DNA of 64,000 bases from Duganella radicis (GTDB lineage Bacteria > Pseudomonadota > Gammaproteobacteria > Burkholderiales > Burkholderiaceae_D). The notes beneath the pieces were generated by a model. It worked only from the letters and a program-made list of their open reading frames with translations. It had not been told where the DNA came from and made no database searches. Positions 16,901-25,592 of this stretch are shown in pieces (positions within the stretch are counted from its first letter, which is position 1; each line of letters begins with the position of its first letter). The position numbers were made by a program, and so were the translations under genes. The stretch covers positions 1 to 64,000 of the forward strand of contig NZ_WNKY01000014.1 in the NCBI RefSeq assembly GCF_009720825.1, in the 5' to 3' direction.

Positions 16901-18318
16901 AGTCTCGTTTTGTCCTGGGTGCTGTTACCGCCATGCTGGCATGCGTACAAAGTGCTTACGCCGCCGATCCTACCGAACAGCAGTTCCGCGCCCTGTACAA
17001 AGAGCTGGTCGAAACCAACACCACGCTGTCGGCTGGCAGTTGCACGCTGGCGGCCGAGCGTATCGCGGCACGCATGAAGGCGGCGGGCTATCCCGAGTCC
17101 GACCTGCACATCTTCACGGCGCCGGATCATCCGAAAGAGGGCGGTCTGGTGGCCGTGCTGCCGGGACGCGATCCGAAAGCCAAAGCCATCCTGCTGCTGG
17201 CGCACATCGACGTGGTGGAAGCCAAGCGCGAAGACTGGACGCGCGATCCGTTCACGCTGATCGAGGAAGACGGCAAGTTCTATGCGCGCGGCGTGGTGGA
17301 CGACAAGGCGCAAGCGGCCATCTGGGCCGATTCGCTGATCCGCTTCAAGCAGGAAGGCTATAAGCCGCGCCACACCTTGAAGATGGCGCTGACCTGCGGC
17401 GAGGAGACTGCCGGCGCCTTCAACGGCGCCGAGTGGCTGACCAAGAACCGCCGCGAGCTGATCGATGCGGCCTACGCGCTGAACGAAGGCGCCGGAGGCG
17501 AGCTGAATGCGTCCGGCAAGCGCGTTTCGATGACGGTGCAGGCGGGCGAGAAGGTGGCGCAGAACTATCGCCTGGAGGTGACCAATCGTGGCGGCCATAG
17601 CTCGCGTCCCGTGAAGGACAACGCGATCTATCATCTGGCGGGCGCGCTATCGAAAGTGCAGGGCTATGAATTCCCGATCCAGCTGACCGATGGCAGCAAA
17701 GGCTACCTGAACGCCATGGCCAGGATTCAGCTGGATGCGGGTCACAAGGACATCGCCGATGCGATGAAAGCCGTGGTGAAAGATCCGGGCGATACCAAGG
17801 CGGTTGCCACGGTGTCGAACGCGGATGCCAGCTGGGCGGCCATGCTGCACACCACCTGCGTGGCGACCATGCTGGATGGCGGCCACGCCACCAACGCGCT
17901 GCCGCAGCGTGCGCGCGCCAACGTCAACTGCCGCATCTTCCCCGGCGTGTCGCAGGAGACGGTGCGCCAGGCGCTGGTAAAGGCGATCGATGATCCGGCG
18001 GTGAAGGTGGAAACGCTGGAGATTCGCGGCGAGAACTCGGCGCCGCCAGTGCTGACGCGCGCCATCATGGAACCGGTGGAGAAGCTGACCGCCAAGCTGT
18101 GGCCGGGCGTGCCGGTGATGCCGATCTTGCAGTCCGGCGCCACCGACGGCCAGTTCCTTAACGCGGCAGGCATTCCGACCTATGGCATCAGCGGTATCTT
18201 CCTGACGCCGGACCTGGGCAACATCCACGGCCTGAATGAATACATCGGCGTGCAGTCGCTGATGGAAGGCCGCGTATTCCTGCACGAACTGGTGAAGGTC
18301 TACGCGGAACAGATTTAA
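16897..18318 (+). CDS. Exported M20 family metallopeptidase
   Basis: This 473-aa protein has a clear signal peptide (FVLGAVTAMLACVQSAYA). M20 zinc ligands can be read in LLLAHIDVVEAKREDW (His/Asp), FYARGVVDDKAQAAIW (bridging Asp), TCGEETAG (Glu-Glu) and a late GNIHGLNEYI (His). The dimerisation domain contains NRGGHSSRP. The protein is probably a periplasmic carboxypeptidase or dipeptidase acting on small peptides. It is coupled to the ABC transporter by an ATGA overlap, which suggests joint expression, though no functional link is obvious. The 3' end overlaps the convergent GH43 gene. Confidence 0.9.
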   Translation: MKSRFVLGAVTAMLACVQSAYAADPTEQQFRALYKELVETNTTLSAGSCTLAAERIAARMKAAGYPESDLHIFTAPDHPKEGGLVAVLPGRDPKAKAILLLAHIDVVEAKREDWTRDPFTLIEEDGKFYARGVVDDKAQAAIWADSLIRFKQEGYKPRHTLKMALTCGEETAGAFNGAEWLTKNRRELIDAAYALNEGAGGELNASGKRVSMTVQAGEKVAQNYRLEVTNRGGHSSRPVKDNAIYHLAGALSKVQGYEFPIQLTDGSKGYLNAMARIQLDAGHKDIADAMKAVVKDPGDTKAVATVSNADASWAAMLHTTCVATMLDGGHATNALPQRARANVNCRIFPGVSQETVRQALVKAIDDPAVKVETLEIRGENSAPPVLTRAIMEPVEKLTAKLWPGVPVMPILQSGATDGQFLNAAGIPTYGISGIFLTPDLGNIHGLNEYIGVQSLMEGRVFLHELVKVYAEQI

Positions 18319-19886
18319 GCCAGGGCGCGATATTTAAAGTCGCGCAGCTTCACCGTGCCTGCGCCCGCGCAGTAGATGCCGGGTTGCAGGCTGAGGAAGC
18401 CGCCAAACACATTGTGGTGCAAGCCGGAGACTTCCAGCTGCCACGAATGCTGTATCCAGTTCTTCCCGTCCAGCGAGTAGTGGAAGGTCACGATGTGACG
18501 GTCGTTCTTCACGCGGATATGGACGGTGGAGACATCCATCTTCTCCCGCATCCAGCTTTGCTCCTGCGAGTGGGCGAAGGTCTTCATGTGCGTTTGCGTG
18601 AAGCCGATGCCGACGTAGGCGCGCTCGTTGTAGTGCAGCAGCAGGCCGCCTTCCGCATCGGCGCCGATATCGAGCGTGATGGTGGCTTCGTAGGCGCGGT
18701 CGCCAGTGATGAAGGTCAGTGGCGAGGAATCGACCGGCGACGTGCCTTTGCCTTTAATCGCCAGCACGCCGGGCGTGTGCTGCACGCGCTTCATCTCGTC
18801 CGGGCCCGGATTGAAGAAGCTCCATTGCACGCCGAATTTCAGCGTCTGGAAATCGTCCGACTTGGCGAAGTTGTGCTGTACGGCCTTGCCTTTCTTTGGC
18901 ATTGGCAGCGGGGCGGAGAGGTCGCCGCCTTTGGCTTTGAACCAGCCGTCCTTGGTCCACTCGATCGGTTCGAGCAGGCATTGGCGGCCCAGCGTGCGGT
19001 AGCCGTTTTCGTAGCCGTGGTAGACCATCCACCAGTCGCCGGCCGGACCTTCGACCAGCGTGGCATGGCCGCGCGACCACCATTTTTCATCGGCGCTTTT
19101 GGTGCGCACCAGCGGGTTTTGCGGATGGTTTTCCCATGGGCCGTGGATGGAGCGCGAGCGAGCGGCGATCACCATGTGGCTGGTCGGCGGGCCGGAGGTG
19201 CCGCCGACCGCCATCACCAGATAGAACCATTCGCCGCGCTTGAGCAGCTTGGGCCCTTCGGGGGCGAACATCTCGACCACCCAGTCTTGCGGGTAGCGCC
19301 ATGGTTCGTAGACTTTTTCCAGCTTGCCGACGGTCGCCAGGCCGTCGTCGGTCAGACCGATGCGGCGCACGCCGTTGACGAACAGATAGCGCTTGCCGTC
19401 TTCGCCGACCGCGTGGCCGGGGTCGATGGCGCCCTGGATTTTGAGGTCGATCGGATCGCTCCACGGGCCGCGGATGTTATCGGCCCAGATCACGTAGATG
19501 CTGTCGCCGGCCGGGATGTAGATGAAGTAGCGGCCGTTGTGCTTGACCAGGTCCATGGCCCAGATGCTGCCGAGCGGCTTGGTCAGGGCCGGGCCGACCG
19601 GCTGCCAGTTCACCAGATCCTGCGAGTGCCAGATGATGACGCCGGGGTAGGACAGGAAGGACGAAAACGTCATGTAGTAATCGTCGCCATCCTTGAGGAT
19701 GGTGGGATCGGGGTGGTCGCCGGCGAGGATGGGGTTGAGGAAGGTGCCGTTGCCGAGATCGGCCTTGCGCTGGCCTTCGACGCCGCGTCCCCATTTCGGT
19801 TCAGCGGCCGCCGCCTGTGCCAATTGCGGCGCAACGGCGGCGCCAGCGAGAAGAGTCTTAAGCGCAGTGCGCCGGGTAGCAGTCAT
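18315..19886 (-). CDS. Glycoside hydrolase family 43 protein (beta-xylosidase / arabinofuranosidase type), exported
   Basis: The protein has 523 aa. The start MTATRRTALKTLLAG has GGAG five bases upstream. The RR followed by a hydrophobic stretch ending AQLAQAAAA suggests a Tat-type signal. The five-bladed beta-propeller opens with AGDHPDPTILKDGDDYYM, the classic GH43 motif whose Asp is the general base. A pKa-modulating Asp (DPGHAVGEDGKRYLFV) and a Glu acid (VEMFAPEGPKLL) follow. A C-terminal beta-sandwich (~residues 340-523) resembles the DUF1349/XynB C-terminal domain. It should act on arabino/xylo-oligosaccharides in the periplasm. It stands alone, with no SusCD or polysaccharide locus around it. 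Confidence 0.9.
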   Translation of the reverse strand: MTATRRTALKTLLAGAAVAPQLAQAAAAEPKWGRGVEGQRKADLGNGTFLNPILAGDHPDPTILKDGDDYYMTFSSFLSYPGVIIWHSQDLVNWQPVGPALTKPLGSIWAMDLVKHNGRYFIYIPAGDSIYVIWADNIRGPWSDPIDLKIQGAIDPGHAVGEDGKRYLFVNGVRRIGLTDDGLATVGKLEKVYEPWRYPQDWVVEMFAPEGPKLLKRGEWFYLVMAVGGTSGPPTSHMVIAARSRSIHGPWENHPQNPLVRTKSADEKWWSRGHATLVEGPAGDWWMVYHGYENGYRTLGRQCLLEPIEWTKDGWFKAKGGDLSAPLPMPKKGKAVQHNFAKSDDFQTLKFGVQWSFFNPGPDEMKRVQHTPGVLAIKGKGTSPVDSSPLTFITGDRAYEATITLDIGADAEGGLLLHYNERAYVGIGFTQTHMKTFAHSQEQSWMREKMDVSTVHIRVKNDRHIVTFHYSLDGKNWIQHSWQLEVSGLHHNVFGGFLSLQPGIYCAGAGTVKLRDFKYRALA

Positions 19887-20080
19887 ATCATCTCCATCCA
19901 AGCATAATTATCCCGAGATGGTGCATTAAGCCTCAGCCCATCGCAATTATGAAAACCGCCAATCCGGCTAACGATTCCACACAACGGTCCCGCTTGCTTG
20001 CTATGAGCCATCGCAAAGCGCATTATGTTTTTGCGGACTACCCTCCGATGACGTGATCCTTAACTACGTTGGAGTTACAA

Positions 20081-20281
20081 ATGAAAGACGGAGTGATGTT
20101 ACTGGTGGCCGGTCTGCTCTGCGCTGGCGGGGCGGCGCTGTTTTTCAGATTCTTTGGTAGCGATGCGCTTAATATCGTCGTGTTGATCACCATGATTTGT
20201 GCGTTGATCGACAACGCGCGTTTGCGGCGCCGGTTGCGGGAGATGGGGGCCAAGCCGGAGGGGAAACGGACTTGGCTATAA
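20081..20281 (+). CDS. Small membrane protein, unknown function
   Basis: This 66-aa ORF has GGAG at 20071-20074, six bases before the ATG. The first ~45 residues form two hydrophobic segments (MLLVAGLLCAGGAALFF and ALNIVVLITMICALI). The tail is strongly basic (NARLRRRLREMGAKPEGKR), suggesting a cytoplasmic C-terminus. The 194 bp upstream hold no gene; a weak TTGCTA-17-CATTAT promoter-like pair ends at 20035. No family is recognised. It is convergent with the dicarboxylate symporter, sharing a terminator hairpin. Confidence 0.7.
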   Translation: MKDGVMLLVAGLLCAGGAALFFRFFGSDALNIVVLITMICALIDNARLRRRLREMGAKPEGKRTWL

Positions 20282-20310
20282 AGAAAAACGCCACCTTGAA
20301 GGTGGCGTTG
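20282..20310 (-). terminator. Intrinsic terminator of the dicarboxylate symporter (possibly bidirectional)
   Basis: AACGCCACCTT-G-AAGGTGGCGTT is a perfect 11-bp inverted repeat. On the minus strand it is followed by TTTTTCTTTA, so it terminates the symporter gene. On the plus strand it follows the small membrane protein but has only a weak T-run. Confidence 0.85.
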
Positions 20311-20321
20311 TCGTTTCAGGC

Positions 20322-21557
20322 TCAGGCCGTTTTCGGCGGGTCCATCTCGCCTTCCCACTTGGCCACCACGGCGGTGGCGATGCCGTTGCCGATGACGTTG
20401 GTCGCGGAGCGCGCCATGTCGAGGAAGTGGTCGATGCCCAGCAGCAGCAGCATGCCGGCTTCCGGAATGTTGAACTGGCCCAGCGTCGCGGCGATCACCA
20501 CCAGCGAGGCGCGCGGCACGCCGGCCATGCCTTTCGAAGTCAGCATCAGCACCGCCATCATGGTCATCTGCTGGCCCAGCGACATCTCAATGCCATACGC
20601 CTGCGCGATGAACACGGTGGCGAAGGTGCAGTACATCATCGAGCCATCCAGATTGAACGAGTAGCCGATCGGCAGCACGAACGAGGCGATGCGGTTGCGC
20701 ACGCCAAAACGCTCCAGGCCTTCCAGCGTTTTCGGATACGCCGCTTCGCTCGACGCGGTCGAGAAGGCCAGCAGCGCCGGGCTGCGCATCTCTTTCATCA
20801 GCGCGAACACGCGGCCTTTCAGGAACAGGAAGCCGATGAAGATCAGCAGCGTCCACAGCAGCGCGATGCCGAAGTAGAACTCGGCCATGAACACGCCATA
20901 GGTGGACAGCACACCCAGGCCGCTCTTGGCGATGGTGCCCGCTACCGCCGCAAACACGGCGAATGGCGCAAACTTCATCACGTAGCCGGTGACTTTCAGC
21001 ATCACGTGCGCCACGCCGTCCAGCGCGTCGATCAGCACGTTGGCTTTCGGACCCACCGCAGCGGCAGCCGAACCGAAGAACAGCGAGAAGATCACGATTT
21101 GCAGGATTTCGTTCTTGGCCATGCCGTCCACGATGGACGACGGCACCAGGTGGGTGACGAAGTCTTTCAGGGTCAGGCTGGAGGTGGCCAGGTCGGCCTT
21201 GGCGGCGGTGGCAGCCATGTGGCCCAGCAGCGCGTCGCCCGGACGGAAGATGTTGACCAGCACCAGGCCCAGGCTCAGCGACATCACCGAAGCGATGAAG
21301 AACCAGCCCAGCGTCTTGACGCCGACGCGGCCCACGGCGGTGGCATCGCCCATCTTGGCAATGCCGCACACCAGCGTGGAGAATACCAGCGGGGCGATAA
21401 TCATCTTGATCAGGCGCAGGAACAGCGTGGTGATCAGCGCCATGGTGTCGGCAAAGCCGGTTGGACTGGCCAGATTGTCATGGGCGAAATAACCGGTGAT
21501 GATGCCTAGCGCCAGTCCAATCAGGATGTACGTGGTCAATCGGCTTTGTTTGTTCAT
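20322..21557 (-). CDS. Dicarboxylate/amino acid:cation symporter (DAACS family, GltP/DctA-like)
   Basis: This 411-aa inner-membrane protein is built of many hydrophobic helices from residue 8 onwards. The family signature SFNLDGSMMYCTFATVFIAQAYG (serine-rich hairpin/TM7 NMDG-equivalent) and LTSKGMAGVPRAS (HP2) are present. These symporters import C4-dicarboxylates or glutamate/aspartate with H+ or Na+. AGGAAACC precedes the ATG. A terminator lies 12 bp beyond the stop. Whether glutamate or succinate is the substrate cannot be determined from sequence alone. Confidence 0.92.
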   Translation of the reverse strand: MNKQSRLTTYILIGLALGIITGYFAHDNLASPTGFADTMALITTLFLRLIKMIIAPLVFSTLVCGIAKMGDATAVGRVGVKTLGWFFIASVMSLSLGLVLVNIFRPGDALLGHMAATAAKADLATSSLTLKDFVTHLVPSSIVDGMAKNEILQIVIFSLFFGSAAAAVGPKANVLIDALDGVAHVMLKVTGYVMKFAPFAVFAAVAGTIAKSGLGVLSTYGVFMAEFYFGIALLWTLLIFIGFLFLKGRVFALMKEMRSPALLAFSTASSEAAYPKTLEGLERFGVRNRIASFVLPIGYSFNLDGSMMYCTFATVFIAQAYGIEMSLGQQMTMMAVLMLTSKGMAGVPRASLVVIAATLGQFNIPEAGMLLLLGIDHFLDMARSATNVIGNGIATAVVAKWEGEMDPPKTA

Positions 21558-21747
21558 ATTTTGAGGTTTCCTGTGGTAGTGTCTCTCTGAGCCTGGACAG
21601 CGGGTTGGGTAGCCGCTGCTTTCTTCTTATGGCGTCAGCCGGTTTCGGGTGCGTCGGCTGCTGAAACTATTGGCAAGTTCCGCAGTATCCTTGTGGGCAG
21701 GGGCGCTGTCAAGCGCGTGGGCGGCCCGCAAAATAATCTACTTTCCT

Positions 21748-22473
21748 ATGATCGAAATCAAAAATATCAGCAAGTGGTATGGGCAGTTCCAGGTGCTCAA
21801 GGAGTGCAGCACCCGGGTTGAAAAAGGCGATGTGATGGTGATCTGCGGACCGTCCGGCTCCGGCAAGTCCACCCTGATTAAGACCGTCAACGGGCTGGAA
21901 CCGTTCCAGCAGGGCGAAATTACCGTCGATGGCACCTCGGTCGGCGCCAAAGGCACGGATTTGCCGGCGCTGCGGGCGCGCATCGGCATGGTGTTCCAGA
22001 ATTTCGAGCTGTTTCCCCATCTGTCGGTGCGCGACAACCTGACGCTGGGCCAGATCAAGGTGCTGGGCCGCAGCAAGGACGAGGCCGCCGAGCGCGGCCT
22101 GCACTACCTCGACCGCGTCGGTCTGCTGGCCCATCAGGATAAATTCCCGGCCCAGTTGTCTGGCGGGCAACAGCAACGGGTGGCGATCGCCCGCGCGCTG
22201 GCCATGGACCCGATCGCCATGCTGTTTGACGAGCCGACCTCGGCGCTGGACCCGGAAATGATCAACGAGGTGCTGGATGTGATGGTCGGCCTGGCGCAGG
22301 AGGGCATGACCATGATGGTGGTGACCCACGAAATGGGCTTCGCCCGCAAGGTGGCCAACCGGGTGGTGTTCATGGACCAGGGCAGCATTCTGGAAGACAG
22401 CAGCAAGGAGGAGTTCTTTCACGCGCCGCAAACAGAGCGCGCACGCGACTTCCTGGCCCGTATAATTCACTGA
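21748..22473 (+). CDS. Polar amino acid ABC transporter ATP-binding protein (GlnQ/GltL-like), orphan
   Basis: This 241-aa ATPase carries Walker A GPSGSGKST, Q-loop FQNFELFPHLSVRDNL, signature LSGGQQQRVAIA, Walker B AMLFDEPTSALDPE and H-loop VTHEMGFARKVA. All are typical of the polar amino acid uptake (PAAT) family. The ATG at 21748 gives the standard N-terminus MIEIKNISKWYG. No Shine-Dalgarno is visible, and a TAATCT-like -10 lies close by, so a leaderless message is possible. No permease or binding protein gene lies next to it, which is unusual. Its stop overlaps the next ATG by one base (TGATG), coupling it to an exported amidohydrolase. Confidence 0.88.
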   Translation: MIEIKNISKWYGQFQVLKECSTRVEKGDVMVICGPSGSGKSTLIKTVNGLEPFQQGEITVDGTSVGAKGTDLPALRARIGMVFQNFELFPHLSVRDNLTLGQIKVLGRSKDEAAERGLHYLDRVGLLAHQDKFPAQLSGGQQQRVAIARALAMDPIAMLFDEPTSALDPEMINEVLDVMVGLAQEGMTMMVVTHEMGFARKVANRVVFMDQGSILEDSSKEEFFHAPQTERARDFLARIIH

Positions 22474-23921
22474 TGAACATTTCCCTTAAGCAATTGAGTG
22501 GCGCGATGCTGGCGCTGGGACTGCTGAGCGCGGCTCATGCAGCGGATAAAATCGCCGCCGACCTGGTGCTGACCAAGGCGACCCTGATCGACGTGGCCGG
22601 TGGCAAGGCCGTCACCGGCAAATCGGTGGTGCTCAAGGGCGACACCATTCTGGCGGTGGTGGACGACAAGCGGCTGTCTAATTACGCGGCCAAAAAGACC
22701 ATCAGCCTGCCGGGCAAGTACGTGATGCCTGGCCTGTGGGACACGCACGTGCACTTTGGCGGCGGTCCGGCGTTGATCGAAGAGAACAAGCACTTGCTGC
22801 AACTGTATCTGGCCTACGGCATCACCGCCGTGCGCGATTGCTCGGGCGATTTGCCGGATACCGTGCTGCAATGGCGCGATGAGGTCAATGCACGCAAGCT
22901 GGAAGGTCCGACCATCTTCACCTCCGCCGCCAAGCTGGAGGGCTACAAGCCGCTGTGGAAGGGCACGATTGAAGTCGGCACGCCGGAAGAAGTGGGCCGC
23001 GCGCTGGACAAGCTGCAAGGCCAGAAGGTGGATTTCGTCAAGATCACCGAGAACACCCTGAAGCCGGAGATTTATCTGGAAGCGCTGCGCCAGGCCAAGG
23101 AGCGCGACATGCGCACCTCGGGCCACATTCCGGTGCAGCTGACTTTGAAAACCATGTTCGATGCCGGCCTCGGCACGGTGGAGCACCAGTCCTACCTGCT
23201 GCGCGCATCCACTCCGCGTGAGCAAGAGCTGACCGATCTGGTCGCCGCCGGCAAGCTGACCGGCAAGGAAGCCGTCAAGCAAAGCCTGGATTCGTATGAC
23301 GAAGCGGCCGCGCGTGCATCGTTCCGCTACATGGCCTCCAAGGGCACGGCGGTGGTGCCGACCCTGTCGGTGTCGCGCGTGGTGGCGTATCTGGACATGG
23401 AGGACCATGCCCACGACGAAGCCTTGCAGTACATCGGCAAAGGCCTGCGCGCCACTTATGACTGGCGCGTGCAGCGCGCGGCGCAGGACGACGCGGCGGC
23501 GATCGCGCAGCGCAAAGCGGTGTTCGAGAAATCGGCCTCGCTGTTGCCGATCTTGCAGCAGGAGGGCGTGAGCATCATCGCGGGGACGGATGCCGGCTTC
23601 CTGAATTCGTACGACTATCCGGGACAGGCGCTGCACGATGAAATCGGCCTGTACGTGAACTATGGCCTGACGCCGGTGCAAGCCCTGCGAACCGCCGTGA
23701 TCAACGGCCCGCGTTTCCTCGGCAAGCTGGATCGCTACGGCGCGCTGGAAGCCGGCAAGGCGGCCGACGTGCTGGTGCTGGATGCGAATCCGCTGAAAGA
23801 CATCGGCGCCACGCGCAAGATCCGCACCGTCATCAGCCACGGCAACCTCTACGACCGCGCCCACCTCGACAAAATCCTGGCCGACACCAAGGCCTGGGCC
23901 GCGAAAACGACGGCGCCATAG
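22473..23921 (+). CDS. Exported amidohydrolase (metal-dependent hydrolase, prolidase/imidazolonepropionase-like)
   Basis: This 482-aa protein has a signal peptide (LSGAMLALGLLSAAHA). The amidohydrolase-superfamily metal site is present: GLWDTHVHFGG (HxH), a carboxylated-Lys candidate in VDFVKITEN, HIPVQLT and TVEHQSY histidines, and the late metal Asp in IIAGTDAGF. The N- and C-terminal beta-sandwich (KYVMPGLWD; YGALEAGKAADVLVLDANPL) is typical of this group. It probably cleaves imides, dipeptides or cyclic amides in the periplasm. It is coupled to the amino acid ABC ATPase by a 1-nt overlap. The stop abuts the convergent YoeB toxin gene. Confidence 0.88.
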   Translation: MNISLKQLSGAMLALGLLSAAHAADKIAADLVLTKATLIDVAGGKAVTGKSVVLKGDTILAVVDDKRLSNYAAKKTISLPGKYVMPGLWDTHVHFGGGPALIEENKHLLQLYLAYGITAVRDCSGDLPDTVLQWRDEVNARKLEGPTIFTSAAKLEGYKPLWKGTIEVGTPEEVGRALDKLQGQKVDFVKITENTLKPEIYLEALRQAKERDMRTSGHIPVQLTLKTMFDAGLGTVEHQSYLLRASTPREQELTDLVAAGKLTGKEAVKQSLDSYDEAAARASFRYMASKGTAVVPTLSVSRVVAYLDMEDHAHDEALQYIGKGLRATYDWRVQRAAQDDAAAIAQRKAVFEKSASLLPILQQEGVSIIAGTDAGFLNSYDYPGQALHDEIGLYVNYGLTPVQALRTAVINGPRFLGKLDRYGALEAGKAADVLVLDANPLKDIGATRKIRTVISHGNLYDRAHLDKILADTKAWAAKTTAP

Positions 23922-24185
23922 CTAGTCGTAGTGCGACCACATGCGCAGGATGCGAACAATTTTCTGGTCCGGAAAGACCTCGTAGACCAAGCGGTGATGG
24001 ATATTGATCCTGCGTGAATACGTGTCAGCCAGGTCGCCGACCAGTTTTTCATATGGCGGCGGGCGGGCAAATGGATCGTTTGCCAGCGTGTCCAACAGCG
24101 CCTGCGCCTGTTTCTTCAGATTGGCCGCAGCTAACTTCTTTGCGTCTTTTTGAGCCTGACGCGAGTACACCAGTTGCCAGCTCAC
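23922..24185 (-). CDS. yoeB: Toxin of YefM-YoeB system (Txe/YoeB family)
   Basis: The 87-aa protein begins with a GTG that overlaps the antitoxin stop by 4 nt (GTGA). The Txe/YoeB signature is clear: WQLVYSRQAQKDAKKL at the N-terminus, PPPYEKLVGDLADTYSRRIN in the middle, and HHRLVYEVF...RMWSHYD at the end, with the catalytic Glu/Arg/His-Tyr set of RelE-fold ribosome-dependent mRNA interferases. YoeB binds the 30S/50S A-site and cleaves mRNA, halting translation; the upstream YefM neutralises it. Length is normal (84-90 aa), so it looks intact. Confidence 0.93.
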   Translation of the reverse strand: MSWQLVYSRQAQKDAKKLAAANLKKQAQALLDTLANDPFARPPPYEKLVGDLADTYSRRINIHHRLVYEVFPDQKIVRILRMWSHYD

Positions 24186-24424
24186 CAGCTCAGTTCCTTG
24201 CTGCCATCCTCCAATGGCTCGGCGCGCGCAGCGATGATCGATTCCCGCATGCCGGGCACGGACAGCAGATGCAACGTTTCCTGAATGGCCGCCCAGTCGT
24301 CGGCAGAGATCAACACGGCGTTATTGCGCTTGCCGGTGATGGTTACTGGCGCGTGGTTTGCGGCGGTTTCGTCGATCAGGTTGTACAGCCGGGCACGGGC
24401 CTCGCTGGCGGAGATGGTGTCCAT
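24182..24424 (-). CDS. yefM: Antitoxin of YefM-YoeB system (Phd/YefM family)
   Basis: This 80-aa protein begins MDTISASEARARLYNLID, the YefM N-terminal DNA-binding motif, with TGGAG upstream of the ATG. The following APVTITGKRNNAVLISADDW and ETLHLLSVPGMRESI segments are diagnostic; the LLS.P....SI helix binds YoeB. It should repress its own operon through the paired GTAC palindromes at 24454-24471. The gene lies immediately upstream of yoeB with a 4-nt overlap, the standard antitoxin-toxin order. Confidence 0.94.
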   Translation of the reverse strand: MDTISASEARARLYNLIDETAANHAPVTITGKRNNAVLISADDWAAIQETLHLLSVPGMRESIIAARAEPLEDGSKELSW

Positions 24425-24451
24425 AGTGCGCTCCAGTGGATGGTTGATTAA

Positions 24452-24480
24452 AACGTACGCTTCTACGTACGCACTGTCAA
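24452..24480 (-). promoter_or_regulatory. yefM-yoeB promoter and operator
   Basis: On the minus strand TTGACA (24475-24480), a 17-bp spacer and TACGTT (24452-24457) form a sigma70-type promoter. Two CGTACG palindromes at 24454-24459 and 24466-24471 lie across the spacer and -10, with centres exactly 12 bp apart. Paired GTAC-core palindromes 12 bp apart are the known YefM-YoeB operator layout in Escherichia coli. Binding here would block RNA polymerase. Confidence 0.8.
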
Positions 24481-24536
24481 GCGGTTGGCGCAACGAGGTA
24501 AAATATCGGCTATTCGCATTTTGAAAGCCCGCCGCC

Positions 24537-25589
24537 ATGTCCGACCTCGAACAAACGCCATCCAGCATCACCATCACCCGCCCAGACGACTGGCACCTGC
24601 ATTTGCGCGATGGCGCCACGCTGGCCAGCGTGCTGCCGCACAGCGCACGCCAGTTCGGCCGCGCGATTGTGATGCCGAATTTGAAACCGCCGGTCACCAC
24701 CACCGCCGCCGCTGTCGCCTATCGCGAGCGCATTCTGGCGGCGCTGCCGGAGGGCTTGGATTTTGAGCCGTTGATGACGCTTTACCTCACCAACAACACT
24801 CAGCCGGACGAAATCGTGCGCGCGGTGGAGAGCGGCGTGGTGCACGCGGTGAAGCTGTACCCGGCCGGCGCCACCACCAACTCGGATGCGGGCGTGACCG
24901 ATCTGGCCAACTGCTACAAAACGCTGGAAAAGATGCAGGAACTGGGCTTGCCATTCCTGGTGCACGGCGAAGTCACCGATCAGGACATCGACCTGTTCGA
25001 TCGCGAGGCTGTGTTCATCGAGCGCGTGATGCGCCCGCTGCGCCGCGATTTCCCGGCGCTGAACATCGTATTCGAACACATCACCACCAAGCACGCCGCC
25101 CAGTACGTGGCGGAAGCCGAAGGTCCGATCGCCGCGACCATCACCGCGCATCACCTGCTGTACAACCGTAACGATATCTTCAAGGGCGGCATCCGTCCTC
25201 ACTACTACTGCCTGCCGGTGCTGAAGCGCGAAGAACACCGTCTGGCGCTGGTGACTGCGGCGACCAGCGGCGACGAGCGCTTTTTCCTCGGCACCGACTC
25301 GGCGCCGCATGCCAAGGGCGCCAAGGAAGCCGCCTGCGGTTGCGCCGGCTGCTACACCGCGCTGCACGCGATGGAGTTGTATGCCGAAGCCTTCGAACGC
25401 GCCGGCGCGCTGGACAAGCTGGAGGCCTTCGCTTCGCTGAATGGCCCGGCCTTCTACAACCTGCCGGTCAACCAGGGCAAGATCACGCTCAAGCGTGAGC
25501 AGTGGACCCTGCCGGAAACCCTGCCGCTGGCCGACCAGACCGTGGTGCCACTCAACGCCGGCGAAACCATCAACTGGAAAATGGTGTAA
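24537..25589 (+). CDS. pyrC: Dihydroorotase
   Basis: This 350-aa class II dihydroorotase (E. coli PyrC has about 348 aa) cyclises carbamoyl-aspartate to dihydroorotate in pyrimidine synthesis. [16 protein letters not shown] opens the protein and supplies the HxH zinc ligands. The carboxylated Lys lies in [14 protein letters not shown]. Zinc His residues are in LVHGEVT and [10 protein letters not shown], and the catalytic Asp is in [22 protein letters not shown] -10-like box lies at ~24500 (GAGGTAAAATATCGG). The stop is 3 bp from the DUF3025 gene, suggesting an operon. Confidence 0.96.
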   Translation: MSDLEQTPSSITITRPDDWHLHLRDGATLASVLPHSARQFGRAIVMPNLKPPVTTTAAAVAYRERILAALPEGLDFEPLMTLYLTNNTQPDEIVRAVESGVVHAVKLYPAGATTNSDAGVTDLANCYKTLEKMQELGLPFLVHGEVTDQDIDLFDREAVFIERVMRPLRRDFPALNIVFEHITTKHAAQYVAEAEGPIAATITAHHLLYNRNDIFKGGIRPHYYCLPVLKREEHRLALVTAATSGDERFFLGTDSAPHAKGAKEAACGCAGCYTALHAMELYAEAFERAGALDKLEAFASLNGPAFYNLPVNQGKITLKREQWTLPETLPLADQTVVPLNAGETINWKMV

Positions 25590-25592
25590 GCA

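Noticed and set aside
23922..24424. YefM-YoeB locus considered as part of a larger mobile or defence island
   Set aside because: Flanking genes are ordinary metabolic genes with the same codon character, and no integrase, transposase or att-like repeat is seen.
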